Shown: positions 20,461-32,423, counted from the first letter of the stretch. The stretch is DNA of 64,000 nucleotides from Taudactylus pleione (GCA_031769625.1 JAUIMM010002005.1:1-64000); one strand, 5' to 3'. Notes: generated by a model from the letters alone, not told the origin. A program made the numbers and translations.

Positions 20461-20860
20461 GGGCCTGATTCAGAAATGAACGCTAACCCGACGGTTAGCG
20501 CACATCTCCGATGTTTGGAGGACAGCGCATGTGCAGCCCTCCGACTGCGAGCCCACTCGCAGTGTGTCCCAGCAGCAGCCTGACTGACAGGCTGCGGCGT
20601 TTGGGAGACGGAGTGGGGGTGTTCGCTGGCAGAGTTCCTGGAAACGGGGGCATTTTCCGGGAGGGTCTAGGCCAGGGTCTGCGTGGGTGCATGCAGACTT
20701 CCTGGACTCGCAAGGTGCCAGGACCCGGCCAGGCTGTGGGAAGCTTTAGCTCCCGCAGCCTGACCAATGGAACATCGACGACAATCATGACTGGTGGCCG
20801 CGATTGTTTAGATGGTGACCCCAGGCTGGATGCTCATAAAAATTGGTTGCGTCTACAGTT
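20461..20860 (+). mobile_element. GGGCCTGATTCAG-ended MITE, right end missing
   Basis: Starts GGGCCTGATTCAGAAATG, then a stem GCTAACCCGACGGTTAGC, ACTGCGAGCCCACTCGCAGT and CAGCCTGACTGACAGGCTG. The reverse complement of 50500-50910 matches it through most of its length. No right TIR is found near 20860, so it is truncated or decayed there. Confidence 0.75.
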
Positions 20861-21400
20861 ATAACACTGCTCAATACACACAGGTGCAGAAACCCCCAGG
20901 TGTCTGCTAATCCAGAGCAAAGACCCAGACAGAATAATAGCTAAACAGCTGAGGAGAGGGACTAGAGAAGATAAGGTAATCAGGTCATCAGGCCACAACC
21001 GTAGAGAGCAGAATGGCCAAGGTCACTAGCTAAGGTCAAGGGCTGCAAAAACGAGGAGGCCAAAGTTCAGCAACAACATAATCTCAAGCACCATTGCCTT
21101 TAATAGACAGTAATAATATCTTGCTGAAGCACGGAGTAAGGGGAACAAATGCCTTAAATAGGAATACCCACTGAAATCCTTAGCTCGTGCATCCAAAATA
21201 CACAGTACTTCCAATATCGGCCAGCTGTGTGCATATCTGCCTTGCGTGCAGTAAGCGTGCACCTCTTAATAAGACCCTGTGTCATCTGTGTTAGGGCCTT
21301 ATTCTGAGTTTGCAGTGGTAGTATTATGTTTCTTAATCTAATGCCGTGCCCGATTTTTAGAAAACAGAGATGTCCACTTGCAGCATATTGAGACATGATG
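20861..21400. other. unassigned spacer
   Basis: No gene or element recognised. Confidence 0.45.
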
Positions 21401-21634
21401 TCCGTCACTGTGCATCTTTAGATGCACCATTGAAGCTTGCACCAGTTCTATATGAGAGCTGCAGTTTATCCACCTGAGTATGGCCTCCTCCTGTGTGTCC
21501 ATCACTGTGCGTCTTTAGATGCACCATTGAAACTTGCACCAACTCTATATGACAGCTGCAATTTCTCTGTCTGAGTATGGCCTCCTCCTGTGTGTCCATC
21601 ACTGTGCGTCTTTAGATGCACCATTGAAACTTGG
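21401..21634. repeat. 97-bp tandem repeat, about 2.4 copies
   Basis: Units begin near 21401, 21498 and 21595, each with ATCACTGTGCGTCTTTAGAT (or a close variant) and GCACCATTGAAACTTG; the first two also share GAGTATGGCCTCCTCCTGTG. Units 2 and 3 are the most alike. Confidence 0.88.
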
Positions 21635-22352
21635 TGTATCTATTACATCCATTCTTCAAAAAAAATGGACACAAGTGAACGAGAAAGAAATTAAGTGGGT
21701 TTGGTTAAAAAATGCTGTGGTCAAAGCAGTGGAATATTAAAAGCACTGCATATGTGTATATCTCAGCCTGTATGTCCCCTGCCTCCTGCTGTCCTGAGTT
21801 CCTGAGTAAACTGCTCTTGTGTATGCCGGACACTGGTACTGTGACGCCACAGGGGAGTGAGGTATCACAACATCATAACATCTCATCCCCGAGCAGCGCA
21901 GACAGCAGCAAGAGCAGCGAGCGCCTGAGCCCAGTCCCAGCAACACTATTTTTTTATTTATTTTTTTACAAATTTACTGAACTGTAATAAATAATGTTTG
22001 CAAATTGGCAGTGGGGTCGTGCTGGTGCTCTATCTCACCCAGGGCACAGAAATGTCTACCTATGGCTCTGTATTTTCCCTCTCTACACTATTTGCAGGGA
22101 GATGTGTAAACCTACAAAATTAAGATAACTTATCAAAAGTGGAAAGTGTTCATGCACCCTAAAATGTGTTGTGTGGCCAGAGGGGGTATCAACATAAACA
22201 AGGAAACAGTACAGGTCTATATTTTTTTCTGTTTGTAAATAAGCCTTTATGATAAAAAAAGAAGCAAATAAATTATTGCTTTTGGTGTTCTTAATTCTTC
22301 CAGAGAATCTCCAAACACATTTCTGCAAACGCAGCTAATATATGTTCCAATA
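21635..22352. other. unassigned spacer
   Basis: AT-rich; a T-rich tract lies at about 21950-21970. Nothing recognised. Confidence 0.45.
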
Positions 22353-22735
22353 CAGGGCCATCTCTTCCATTGGGCTTGTTGGGCAGTTGCCCAGGGCCCG
22401 AAGCTTGCAGGGGCCCGCCAACCAGCCCCCCTACAGCTGCGGCCAGTTGGTAAATTTGTGATATTTTTATAAGCCAGCCGCCGGTGCACTGTATTCTGAA
22501 CCAACCTCCCCCACCCCATCCCCCCGGTGACGAGTACTCATCTCAGTCCCAGTTTCTCTTCATCCGCCGGCTTCAGACCAGTCAGACAGTCTCTCTGCAT
22601 GTGTGGGAGGTCTGATGGGCATGCAGGAGGGTTTAATTTTATTGACCATTTAAATTTTTTTCCCGTGAATGGGTGAGTAGGGGGCTCCGGTGCATTGCTT
22701 TGCCCAGGGCCCACACTGCTGTTAAGACAATCCTG
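22353..22735. mobile_element. hAT-like MITE with 8-bp duplication
   Basis: Left CAGGGCCATCT and reversed right CAGGATTGTCT are weak TIRs. Flanks TTCCAATA (22345-22352) and CTCCAATA (22736-22743) match at 7 of 8 bases, the duplication length expected for hAT. Subterminal TTGCCCAGGGCCC occurs at both sides. A reversed relative ends near 47854. Confidence 0.72.
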
Positions 22736-23651
22736 CTCCAATATTCCTGGTTTGGTTGCTACCTGCTGTCGTTTCAGTTCCTAAATAGTTATCATTTTTC
22801 ACTTAACAAATGTACACTTACCTGTGTATTGTAAATTATGATGAAAAACAGAGAAATTTACTATCACACACTGTAATTCTGCATATTTTTATGGAAATAT
22901 TTTTTTCCACCAATTGTACACGTACACAGAATTGTCTAATATTCAGTAGCTTTAATGTAACGATCATGTGCCCCAAAAAAATAGGATTTTTATTATTGAT
23001 GATCGGTTCCGAAGACAAAATTGTTGCATTTAGGCGATTTCAAAAGAGCGTCCTTTCTAATCAGTGCTTGAGAAGCCTGTGGCAATAGTCTCTCTTACAC
23101 AATCATTGCGCCTACCTTGTGCCTGACCAATCAGCAGCTGCCATTGCTACACAGCCTTGGCACGCGAACAGAATGGCTGTTTGTCTGAATTAGATTCCTG
23201 CTCATTGGCTGTTATTCAAAAAAGGATACAAAGAAATATGAGACTTCAATTAACCAATCTGATCTTGGTAAATAAGGTTACTATGAATGCAACACTGTCA
23301 TGGGTATACACCTGAATATGAGGGATTTTTTATATTAAACAAAAGCAGATTAGCTGCCCTCACTGATAAAGAAGGAAACAGGCAGGTAGATTAGGAAGTG
23401 TCCGTACAGGGCTGTTCTACTTCTCGCTTTAGTGAATGCTGATGGATCTTAGAAAAGAACGGAACTCTCAGACAAATACTTATTCTGGCTCTTTATAACA
23501 GTTCTGGTGATTAAAGGGCGACTACAATGTAGCTGTTAGAAGTTGAAATACATATTCTTTGCACAATACAAAATGCAGATCACAGTATGAAACATATACA
23601 GATGTGTCTACATACATCTATCCTCTGTGCGCTACAAATCGCATTACACAT
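22736..23651. other. unassigned AT-rich spacer
   Basis: Nothing recognised. The AT-rich frames lack coding features. Confidence 0.45.
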
Positions 23652-24031
23652 AAAGCGGGAGCGTCGAGCGTCTTTTCGTACAAATTTTTCCCCTAAAATG
23701 CGGCTTATTCGCACAGCGGTGACAATAGGACGCACAAGCAGGTGATTAAAATTCTATGAATTTTAGAGCTGCTTACATCAGGGAACAGATAACGGTTTAT
23801 GATTAAGATTGTAAATGTCTAAGCATACTATACCTTCTAATATGTCAATTATCATATGACATGTTATTCCACTCCCCAAATTCCTGTGCTATGTTACAGT
23901 GTCAGCGGCTGTGACACTGTAACGTTGCGTTCCGCGTGCAGATACAGCCACAGTCACACACAGAATATAGACATGCTGCATATCATTTTAATCAGCATAA
24001 GCTACTTGTGCGTCCTATTTGTGCCGCCTTA

Positions 24032-24519
24032 AGGTGCCCACGCACATAGCGATCTGCATACGATCCCACAATGTGTGCGATTTCCCCTGAACTCTCCCCC
24101 GGCAGCTCCCCGGCAGTCCTACTCACGATTTCCCCTGAACTCTCCCCCGGCAGCTCCCCGGCAATCCTACTCACGATTTCCCCTGACTCTCCCCCGGCAG
24201 CTCCCCGGCAATCCTACTCACGATTTCCCCTGAACTCTCCCCCGGCAGCTCCCCGGCAGTCCTACTCACGATTTGGAGTAAAAAATGTCCAGTCTGACTT
24301 AAGATCTATCGTGCATCCAGTGCATTGTGTCCCAGATTGGCAAATCTGCCCTACAGCATGGCAGATCTGAAGATGTGATGTACGACGAGCGGGGACGTGC
24401 ATTGAAATCGTGATCGCGAGTGGACACTGACGATTTTTGCTATATTTTACACGATTTGTCGTCACGATTCGTAGAAATCGGCCAAATCGGGTAAAATATC
24501 GCTGTGTGTGTGTACAGCT
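24032..24519. mobile_element. Harbinger-like MITE (TTA duplication) nested in foldback
   Basis: TIRs AGGTGCCCACGCACATAGCG and (reversed) AGCTGTACACACACACAGCG, flanked by TTA at 24029-24031 and 24520-24522. The centre is a 48-bp minisatellite. The (G)TACACAC-type end is shared with 35171-35428 and the partial element at 30537. Confidence 0.8.
24080..24272. repeat. 48-bp minisatellite, 4 copies
   Basis: The unit contains GATTTCCCCTGAACTCTCCC then CCGGCAGCTCCCCGGCA and CCTACTCAC. The third copy is slightly shorter. Internal to the MITE at 24032-24519. Confidence 0.92.
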
Positions 24520-24774
24520 TTACAAATAAGGTGCATTTTAAGGAAAAACGTTGCACGAAAAGACGCTCGGTGCTACCGAGTCATGCCACAGCATGGTGCG
24601 ACTCGAAGAGCCGTTTGAAGCGCAAGGAGGCTAGAGGTATGTGGACAAATCTAAAAGGGTCCCTTTGCTTCATACACTAACCTATGTCTGTTTTATATTA
24701 TGCAAATGGCTAAATTCACATTACTGTATGTCAGGGAAATATCATATCCTGGGCAGGATGTATCCGGTCGAATC

Positions 24775-24905
24775 CCTCTCAGGGTAAGAAGCCCATAGGC
24801 TTCCATTGGGTAACACCACCTGAAGGTGGCATTACCTACCGGTATGAAGCCGCTTAGTACATATGGAAAATGTTGGTTTTACCGCATTTCCAGGGTTAGT
24901 ACATC
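24775..24905. mobile_element. decayed fragment of the 4181-type hairpin MITE
   Basis: Shares AGAAGCCCATAGGCTTC, CACCTGAAGGTGG and GGTTTTACCGCATTT with 4410-4565. The perfect stem of the older alignment (GGTAACGCCACCT) is now GGTAACACCACCT opposite AGGTGGCATTACC: independent CpG decay on both arms. Confidence 0.75.
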
Positions 24906-25500
24906 CCGGCCCATGTGGGAAGGCTGATTCTGAGTTGCAAGCAATGTGGCTGTATTTGATGAATGCAGATTTACTACCTTATGTCAATGTGTAAATCCAA
25001 GGGACTAACGTGGGGGCTCGTGCGCCTGTTAGCGGAAAGCCATGCTGCCCATTGACTTCACGCCAGCTGCCACAATCGACATCATTACTAACAGCACTTG
25101 CACCATCCCCATGTTACATGCAAGGGATCCATTAGAAAAGGCTTTCTCCCCGTAAAAACTGGATATCCAGATTAAACAGCAAGTGAAGCTTTCTGAAAGA
25201 TGTTTATTCTGGGTATCCAGTTTTTATAATATGTGTCTGTTTTTATATGGTAAACCGTTCAGTTCAAATATTTAGCTACTTGTTTGTGACAGTGTTGCAA
25301 TTTACATTTGGTTTACCAGCTTATGTGTGAAAGGAATGCTATGTACCTGATTTTTATATTGTGACTATTTTTAACAATATAAATATTAGAAAACCGTGAG
25401 TTGTGTTACATGTTTTAATATTGGATAATTAAGCGCTCCATTATCTATTCTTATTTTGTGTACTATACTATTCTTATGATGTCACTGTTTTATAGTACAT
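24906..25500. other. unassigned spacer
   Basis: Inverted short motif ACTGGATATCCAG near 25156 and a similar CTGGGTATCCAG near 25209; otherwise nothing recognised. Confidence 0.45.
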
Positions 25501-25510
25501 TGACAGGTTG

Positions 25511-26310
25511 TACATACCATCCAACCAGCAGCGGCTCTTACCCTCTTACCTGAGGGATGCTGCCGCTGCTGCTGATCTGGCCGGCCGGATTCCCGGCGCC
25601 TGCGCAATAGATCTGGGCATGACACCGGCTTCTGGGGACTGCATTGGCTGCAGCCCAGAAATGCCATGTAGGGTTTCCCGAAAAGAGAGAGCAGCGGCTT
25701 CCACTGGAAGCTACTCTCTGCTAATTGCAGCCAGGCCTGGCAGTCCTCCTGGGGCTGCCTGTCCTGTGTGTGACCGGAAGGTGGCACTTCCTATGGGAAA
25801 CCACCTCCAATCACAGTGCAGTCACTGAACAGTGGACGATTTTACTGGGGGGGGGGCTACAGCCCCGCAGCCCCTAGATAAAATCCGCAACTGCTTTCCA
25901 ACCTCCCAATTTTGGAGGCAGTCCCACTTTTTGGGCACTATATCACCCACGGGCTTCAGTGTCCCACAGCGGGATGGGTGGGTGGATGAGAGTTGGGAGG
26001 CCCTCTATATCACCTTAGCAGAGCAAGCAGTAAATAAATGGCGTGCGCATGACCACGTTGACTATTTATTGAAGAGAGGGACTGCAGGCATGCCTCCAGC
26101 GCAACAAAAACGCAAGGGGGGCGTATCTCACGGATATAAACTGGTAAGGGATTTGAGACCAAATCCCTTCCTGCAATGCCACGGCCCCCCTTTTCAGGCA
26201 AAGGTCTCTATCTACTCTTCACAAAAGTTGAGAGGTATGAGCTGAAAATTCTTCAAAATTGGCTCCCACCCTGTGTTAAGACGACAAGGTGAACTGTCAC
26301 ATACCATCCA
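25511..26310. mobile_element. possible decayed CATACCATCCAAC-ended elements
   Basis: CATACCATCCAAC occurs at 25514 and again at 26300, and TTCCAACCTCCCAATTTTGG at about 25896, all recalling ends of the CATACTTGCC hAT MITEs. Boundaries and orientation are unclear. A 137-residue plus-strand frame (25832-26245) resembles no family I know. Confidence 0.3.
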
Positions 26311-28324
26311 ACAATAACTAAAGTAATGATGACCTTATTAGTAAAGGCAAATTAAAAACTCTTTAACCAAACCTAATATCCAGACATATAACAGGATGTT
26401 TTTGATGTGTTGTCTCATGGTTTGAAAAGTGCACCTTACGTCTATACGTACTGTAAACAGCCATGTTTCCATTAGACAGTCTCCTCTCTGTGGTTGCCAC
26501 CTGGATGTTAAAAATGGGACTTGGCACCAATGCAATTAACAGGGCAGAAACATAACAGATAACATAACAGATATAGGAAGCCTGGTATATTTTTCCAGAA
26601 AAGCTGCCAACCATAATTAGATCATTTCAGAAGAAAATCTTTGAAGACTGGTGTCTGATTTATCAGTGATGTCACCGGTTCCTAAGTTGAATGTATTCGC
26701 TGAGCGTCGTTTACAAAACGCCAAACAGTCGATCTCCAAATTACATGTTTAGGAAACAAGACGGGTGACCAGACATTTGCACAGGAAGAGGGGAAGAGTA
26801 AAGTGGTGTAAGAGCAAATTATAGAGAAATGCAGAACTAAGATTTTATTTTGCAGATGAGACTATTGAAATGAGTTAACAAGGAGTATGCATTTTAGGAG
26901 CATTACGTGATGTGCTATGGATGCTAATTTAATTCCACAAAAGGACTGGATTTTTGTAACAGTTCAGAGTCAGTCTTCGGCTTTCATCCTATAAGCAGTC
27001 CTGGTGTACTCTCAATTTAATGATTAAGCCACAAACAAGGCTAAACAAAGCCGTTCTTTAGGAATAAAAAGTATAATTTAATCGTAAACCCTGCACCACC
27101 GAGTTCTCTCTCTCCCGGACATAGATCTTGGCAAGGACCACTAGGGGTAGACTCAGGAGACTCTTGCCTGACTAAGTGCAAGTGATTTATGAGAACTCGC
27201 TCAAACACAACAGTAAAGGGAATAAGCCACATGGCACAGCTATTAAAAAGCCATATAATTTAGATGCTGTAATCCGATAAGAAATTTGTGACGTATTGCA
27301 AATTTAAGATCTGATAAGGGTGGTAAAGCGAAGATTAATATAACCGTAAGATGAAGAAACTGCAAAGGCAATATTACATATTGGCAGATGAAGATTAGGT
27401 GAACATTGATATACAGTAATGACATGTAAGAAGACAATAGGTATAGCAATATCTGATATCAGCTGAAACGAGTCATACATGATAACAGGTAAATGAATGT
27501 GAATTGCAAAGCTCACAGTTAGGATACCTAGCTTCTACAATGTGTCAGTCAATGCCGGAGGCCATGTCAAATTTACACTCTGTGCTTAGATCAGGGGCAA
27601 GCACAGTCTTTAAGGGTATCCCCTGTTATAATTAAGGATTGAACTCACTGCGAGTTCAATCCTTGCATTGGAGGCATTCACCATGCTTCCTATACCGAAT
27701 TATCACTTCCAAAGAGCTGCTCATTTTGCAGAGACAGCTTCGCAGCATGCATGCGCAGCTTGAAGACGGGCTGCGAAGACCAATTGAAGCAGCAGGGTAA
27801 AAACCGGAGGAGTTCAGCCCCCCTCCCTGCCCCGCCCCCTGCCCCGCTCACTCCAGCGCACCTCCCGGTCACCTACTTTTGTAGAAGTTAAGTGATGATG
27901 AATAGACCCCCAAAAGAGATGTCACGCCCTGACTTATGCCCACGGGTGCACACCCTCACCAGGGTAGACAGTGACAGTCAGTGGTATAGTCTCCATTTGC
28001 AATTGCTAACAAATATTGTAATGGCATGTGGGGAGTCTGATTAGCATCTATGGGTGATGTGGGGAGGTCTGATGGCATGTGGAGAGGCCTCAGTGGCGGT
28101 CCAAGGCACTGGCTAGCCAGGGCTGTCACCCGGAGTGCCATAACCTGAAGGACGCAGCCCTGCCTGAACATTATAGAAGCGCTCACCACCGTTCCGGAAC
28201 CTCTCCCCCTTCCTCCACCCCACCGCTGGTGTTATTGGTATAGGCTTAGGGGAAGGGAGCAGGTGAGGTAAGGGACGACAGTAGAGCGCACCTATCCTAG
28301 CGCCACAGCAAGAAAATTATGTTT
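26311..28324. other. unassigned DNA with one MITE end
   Basis: No gene recognised over 2 kb. Positions about 27870-27910 (AAGTGATGATGAATAGACCC) match the right end of the element at 11003-14130, so a relative ends here. An inverted pair GGATTGAACTCACTGCGAGTTCAATCC lies at about 27638-27664. Confidence 0.5.
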
Positions 28325-28462
28325 GTCCCCCTTCCACATTACTGTAGTGTGCCTCATACCCCTCAGGCCTCTCAGGGCCGGCACTAGATTTCTCAGTTCC
28401 CAACGCCGGCCCTAAGAGGCCTGAGGGGTATGAGGCTCATTACAGTAATGTGGAAGGGGGAC
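28325..28462. repeat. near-perfect 58-bp inverted repeat
   Basis: Arms 28325-28382 and 28405-28462 share CCCCCTTCCACATTACTGTA, CCTCATACCCCTCAGGCCTC and GGGCCGGC with only a few mismatches, around a 22-bp loop. It has a MITE-like foldback form, but no target duplication was identified. Confidence 0.88.
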
Positions 28463-28506
28463 ACACAACATGTGCTTGCTGCAGCACTAGGATATCAAGT
28501 TACACC

Positions 28507-28620
28507 ATACTTGCCGACTCTCCCTAAATGTCAGGGAGACACCGTGAAATAGTGGTGATCTCCATGACTCCCTGGAGAGTCTAACAATCTCCCTGAAGTC
28601 AGGCGGGTGCAACACAGCGG
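28507..28620 (+). mobile_element. hAT MITE fragment (CATACTTGCCGAC end)
   Basis: CATACTTGCCGACTCTCCC matches the TIR of the hAT MITEs at 13037 and 32424. CAGGGAGA/TCTCCCTG stems follow. The right end is not found. Confidence 0.6.
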
Positions 28621-28782
28621 TAAAAATAGTTAAGTGCAGCATATTTTTAATGAACAGTCACGTCTATAGTAAAACAGCTGATGTAAGTGGGCAAATGGGC
28701 TAAAGAGCAGAAGTATTATAGGCCATCATCGCAGATTTATCTGTGCATGGTTTGCAACAGTTAAAAACCCGGTTCAAAGCAC

Positions 28783-28935
28783 CAGAGCCGTAACTAGACT
28801 TTTTGGTGCCCTGTGCCAGAAAGTGCATTGGCGCCACGCCACCCCCCTCCCCCCATTTTTAAATAGGGACATAAGATAGTGCACCTAAAAAAGGGGCATG
28901 GCCTCATGGGGAAGGGCCGGTGAAGGGATAGGTGA
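28783..28935 (+). mobile_element. hAT-like MITE fragment, copy of 2121 family
   Basis: CAGAGCCGTAACTAGACTTT and GGCCTCATGGGGAAGGGCC match 2121-2290. Boundaries are partial. Confidence 0.6.
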
Positions 28936-29396
28936 CGCCTACAGGTCGCTCCACCCTAGTTGAGGCTCTGCAATGCACAGACTACTATCCTATATGTACC
29001 TTATTCCCATTATCTAGCTGCTTAATAACATGGAAAACATCATATACTGTACATAATTCATATGTGGCGAAATGTGCAAATGCTTTGCGGCTAATTTACA
29101 ACTGGACATCTGTGATATGACACACCAGTATTTTAATGTAGCCTTGTGCCTAACCATGGCTATGAAGCTTCAGGATTCTTGTCCATGTCAGTGTTACGCT
29201 GGGGTTGTGGTGTTTAGTTTAATATCTGCCTGAGGAGAAGCAGTGTCCACCCCCACCTCTTGAGTGCTAAGGTAAGAAGCAGTGATGGCGGTGGGTGCAA
29301 TGCCAAGGAAGAAGGGGGGGGGCCCTCAAAGACTTGCAACGGCCCTGAGTTTTTAAAATTGCAGAAGGAACCTATAACAATTGTAAGGAGACAGGC
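28936..29396. other. unassigned spacer
   Basis: Nothing recognised. Confidence 0.45.
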
Positions 29397-29402
29397 GAAT
29401 CT

Positions 29403-29680
29403 TCCTCGAGGCTGAAGCTGGCCTCCCTCTGTTCCTCTGGGCTGAAGCTGGCCTCCCTCTGTTCCTCTGGGCCGAAGCTGGCCTCCCTCTGTTCCTCTGG
29501 GCTGAAGCTGGCCTCCCTCTGTTCCTCTGGGCCGAAGCTGGCCTCCCTCTGTTCCTCAGGGCTGAAGCTGGCCTCCCTCTGTTCCTCTGGGCTGAAGCTG
29601 GCCTCCCTCTGTTCCTCAGGGCTGAAGCTGGCCTCCCTCTATACCTCAGGGCTGAAGCTGGCCTCCCTCTGTTCCCCTGA
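29403..29680. repeat. 30-bp minisatellite, about 9 copies
   Basis: The unit is GGGCTGAAGCTGGCCTCCCT plus CTGTTCCTCT; units differ mainly by GGGCTG/GGGCCG and TCT/TCA. The 30-bp length keeps a minus-strand frame open (NRGRPASALR-type 10-residue repeat, 29353-29718). No start context, signal or conserved domain supports a protein. Confidence 0.93.
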
Positions 29681-30536
29681 CAGCTTACACAGGAACTCTT
29701 CCCCTTCTCCAGCCGCACTCTTTTTGCTTTTCCTCCCTCTGGCTCTTTGGTGCCAAACTCCTTTCATCTGGCAGGTTGCAATATATTTTCTCCCAAGCAT
29801 GCTATGTAGTCTAGTATTTGGTAAATTAGGCAGCGCTGGACAACCCCTTAGTGACGTTGGCTCCTCTTCCTCTTTCACTCAACTCCCGTGAACCAGACCT
29901 CCTATGCAGATGAATGCTGGGTCCAAAGGTTACGTAATGAATATGGTAGTTCAGAAATGGTAGGAAATTAGATTTTGAAGTCAGATTCACAAGTGCTGTA
30001 CATTCTGTCTCTTCAGATTTTTCCACCTTTTTTCAAATCTACAGTGGGCACAGTTTTAGGTTGTGGAGACACCTCTCCCCAGCAGAGGCCTCGTACGAAC
30101 CTTGAGTTTTGTCAGACAGCTCATCAACTCTTAAAATAAGGTGCTGTGCTTTGCGTGTCCATTACAATTCATTAATAAAGCCCATTGCGTGTAGGCCATG
30201 GGTGCTCTCGAATAGATACGGATGCATACAATATTGACATTGCCTGTGTGTATTTATCATCCACCTTCGTTTTACCCTGGTCCCCTGGTTTATCTGTTGC
30301 CGCCCCAATTCACAGCGATAACAGATGTCATTTTGAAGGAGTTTACCAAAGACCTCTTGCCGGAACAGTGGAGCTGATAAGAGCCCATCCCAGTGAAGAG
30401 TGAAAAGTAGCATGATCGCTTTTGTAGTCACTTTATTGCCAGGTATGGAGCCAACTTACCTACTGTACATGCGCGCCCATTGTCCCACACATAGACATAG
30501 CATAGGCTGCCAGAGAGGGAAAAAAGGTAGCTTATG
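29681..30536. other. unassigned spacer
   Basis: No element or gene recognised. Confidence 0.45.
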
Positions 30537-30700
30537 CTGGGTACACACTGGCCGATATATCGTGTCTACCAGCCATATGTATGTGAACGACGTCGTTCAC
30601 AGACATATCACATCAGCTGTGCTGCACAGCCAATGCCCAATACATTTGCAGATATATTGGGGTATTCTGCCATGTGAAACAGCAGATTCCATTTGATTTT
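30537..30700. mobile_element. partial GGGTACACAC-ended MITE
   Basis: Begins ATGCTGGGTACACACTGGCC, like the left end of 35171-35428, and has a perfect 18-bp palindrome GTGAACGACGTCGTTCAC at 30583-30600. The right end is not visible. Confidence 0.5.
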
Positions 30701-30860
30701 CTGTAAAAAAAAATAATAACCATAAATCGGTCCCATATGTTTTATTTAACATTTAAAGACAAATCCATTTTTCTCTCTTAGTTTTTTTTTTTTAACAGAT
30801 GTAATGTAGCACAAGCTTCCTGAATACACAGCCAGGGAGGCCAGCTTGTCATACGGAATC

Positions 30861-31375
30861 TGTATGAAATACTGCCAGCGGCAGCCCGACATGAGCAGAG
30901 TTCGGTGCAGCGGAAGCCCGACATGAGCAGAGTTCGGTGCAGCGGAAGCCCGACATCGCTGGAAATCCCGATCGTGGATAGGTGAGTATCTACTAACCTA
31001 ACCTTTCCCCCCTAACCCTCCTTAGGGGTGGCTAACCCTAACTTCCCCCCCAAGTGCCTAACCCTAATCCCCCCTCTAAGTGCCTACTAAGTGCCTAACC
31101 CTAACCCTCCCCCTGGCCTAACCCTAACCCTCCCGGGGGGGTGCCTAGCCCTAAGTCCCCCCCGGGAGCCCTAAACCTAACCCCCCCCCCCCGCGCGCGG
31201 CTGTCCGCTCGCGGCGCCCGGCATCTCTACGATCGGGATGCCGGGCGCCGGTCTCCCGGCGTCGGGGAAATGCGGGCGTCTACATCTAGACGCCCGGCAT
31301 TTCACCCTTGCCGGGATATGACAGTCGGGAAGCCGGCTGCCGGTATTTAGGCAGTCGGCTTCCCGATTGCATACC
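30861..31375 (+). mobile_element. CCCTAA-containing hairpin MITE, copy B
   Basis: Same order as copy A at 9788: TGTATGAAATACTGCC end, a tandemly duplicated 31-bp-scale segment (GACATGAGCAGAGTTCGGTG twice, about 30889-30950), CCCGATCGTGG, degenerate CCTAACCCTAA repeats, then stems CCCGGCATCTC/GGGATGCCGGG (one mismatch), GGGCGTCTACATCTAGACGCCC-type palindrome and a GGGAAGCCGGCTGCC stem, ending GATTGCATACC. Confidence 0.75.
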
Positions 31376-31672
31376 TGTGATACAAGACTGTAGGCACAGG
31401 ATTATGGGAGATCATATTCTCATTACCCTGCCATGCCTGCATTCCCAGATCTCTGATAATTCTTCTGAGAGCAGATCTGCTCAGTGGCTGTTTAGCACAA
31501 CGCTCTCTCCAGCAGCACAGCAATGCAGGCATCAGATGGCACCACTGGATTATCACACTCAGCAGATAGCTGCTGGTACACATGTTGCTCGTTAAAGCCG
31601 GGAGGACAATATAGGGCGTGTGGAGGTAAGGTACAACAAAAGGACTGTCACAAAGACTGGTTGGAAAAGCAG
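31376..31672. other. unassigned spacer
   Basis: Nothing recognised. Confidence 0.45.
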
Positions 31673-32085
31673 CATGGTGACTCAGTGGTTAGCATTGCTG
31701 CTTAATAGTACTGGGTTCATGGGTTCGATTGCAGGGCCCAGTCTGTGTGGATTTTGTATGTTCTCCCTGTTTGCATGGATTTTGTTCTGGGTGCTCCAGC
31801 TCATACTTACCTACTCTCCCAGAACGACCGTGAGGCCGCCGAATATCATGTGATGCTCTTGGCCACCCGGAAGATTGGCCAAGCCAGTTGTGTAGGTCAT
31901 TTTGGGCAATATAGCAGATAATAAAGTTGTTCTGGTGACCAGTTTGGACAAATGTACATAAATAGCACTGTGGGGCATAGTCATTATTGTGCCCCTAAAA
32001 CACCCTGTTAAATTACTTTGTAAGGTGCTGCGGAACACTTGTGGCGCCATATAAATAAACGATAATAATAATAAAAATAATAGTG
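31673..32085 (+). mobile_element. SINE copy, plus strand, with inserted hAT-like sequence
   Basis: A box AGTGGTTAGCATTGC (about 31684) and B box GGGTTCGATTGC (31721-31732) head a SINE with GTATGTTCTCCCTGTTTGC. At about 31804 it changes to CATACTTACCTACTCTCCC, the hAT MITE end seen at 13037. The SINE tail resumes near 32018 as TAAGGTGCTGCGGAAC and ATATAAATAAACGATAATAA. The hAT right end and duplication are not resolved. Confidence 0.7.
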
Positions 32086-32248
32086 ATAATTATATACTGA
32101 CAATGCGTTGGAGGATAATAAACTACCAGAGCAATTCCATCTTGCTCCATTGCTGGGATAGATGCTCTGAAATGCCCTCACATGAGCCCTACCACTAACA
32201 CTTTTGCCACTAGTGGTAGTTGTAAAAAGGTGAAAGGTTTGACCACCA

Positions 32249-32409
32249 GGGGGTAAATTTACTAAGATGCGAGGTCTATTAAGAAGTGATGTTGCCCATA
32301 GCAACCAATCAGATTCCAGGTATTACCTTCTAGAAGGTGCAAGATAAATGAGAAGTAGAGTCTGACTGGATGCTATGGGCAACATCACTTCTTAAATAGA
32401 ACTCCCCCA
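32249..32409. mobile_element. palindromic X-box/CCAAT MITE
   Basis: Left GGGGGTAAATTTACTAAG and GTTGCCCATAGCAAC (32291-32305) followed by CCAATCAGATT; right arm TGCTATGGGCAACATCACTT and ends CTCCCCC. The left X-box is intact; the right has GATGCTATGGGCAAC, losing one half-site base. Related to 10337-10502. Confidence 0.82.
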
Positions 32410-32423
32410 GGTCTTCAAGGAAG

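Larger units (their letters stand above)
23652..24580. mobile_element. foldback element, interrupted
   Basis: The left arm with GAGCGTCTTTTCGTACAA (about 23666) is mirrored by ACGAAAAGACGCTCGG (about 24555). An inner pair, AATAGGACGCACAAGCAGGT near 23730 and TACTTGTGCGTCCTATTTGT near 24003, is also complementary. The right arm is split by a second element at 24032-24519; removing it joins the two halves. No coding capacity. Confidence 0.75.

Noticed and set aside
25832..26245. A 137-residue frame as a gene
   Set aside because: No motif recognised; it lies among hAT-like end sequences and is uncorroborated.
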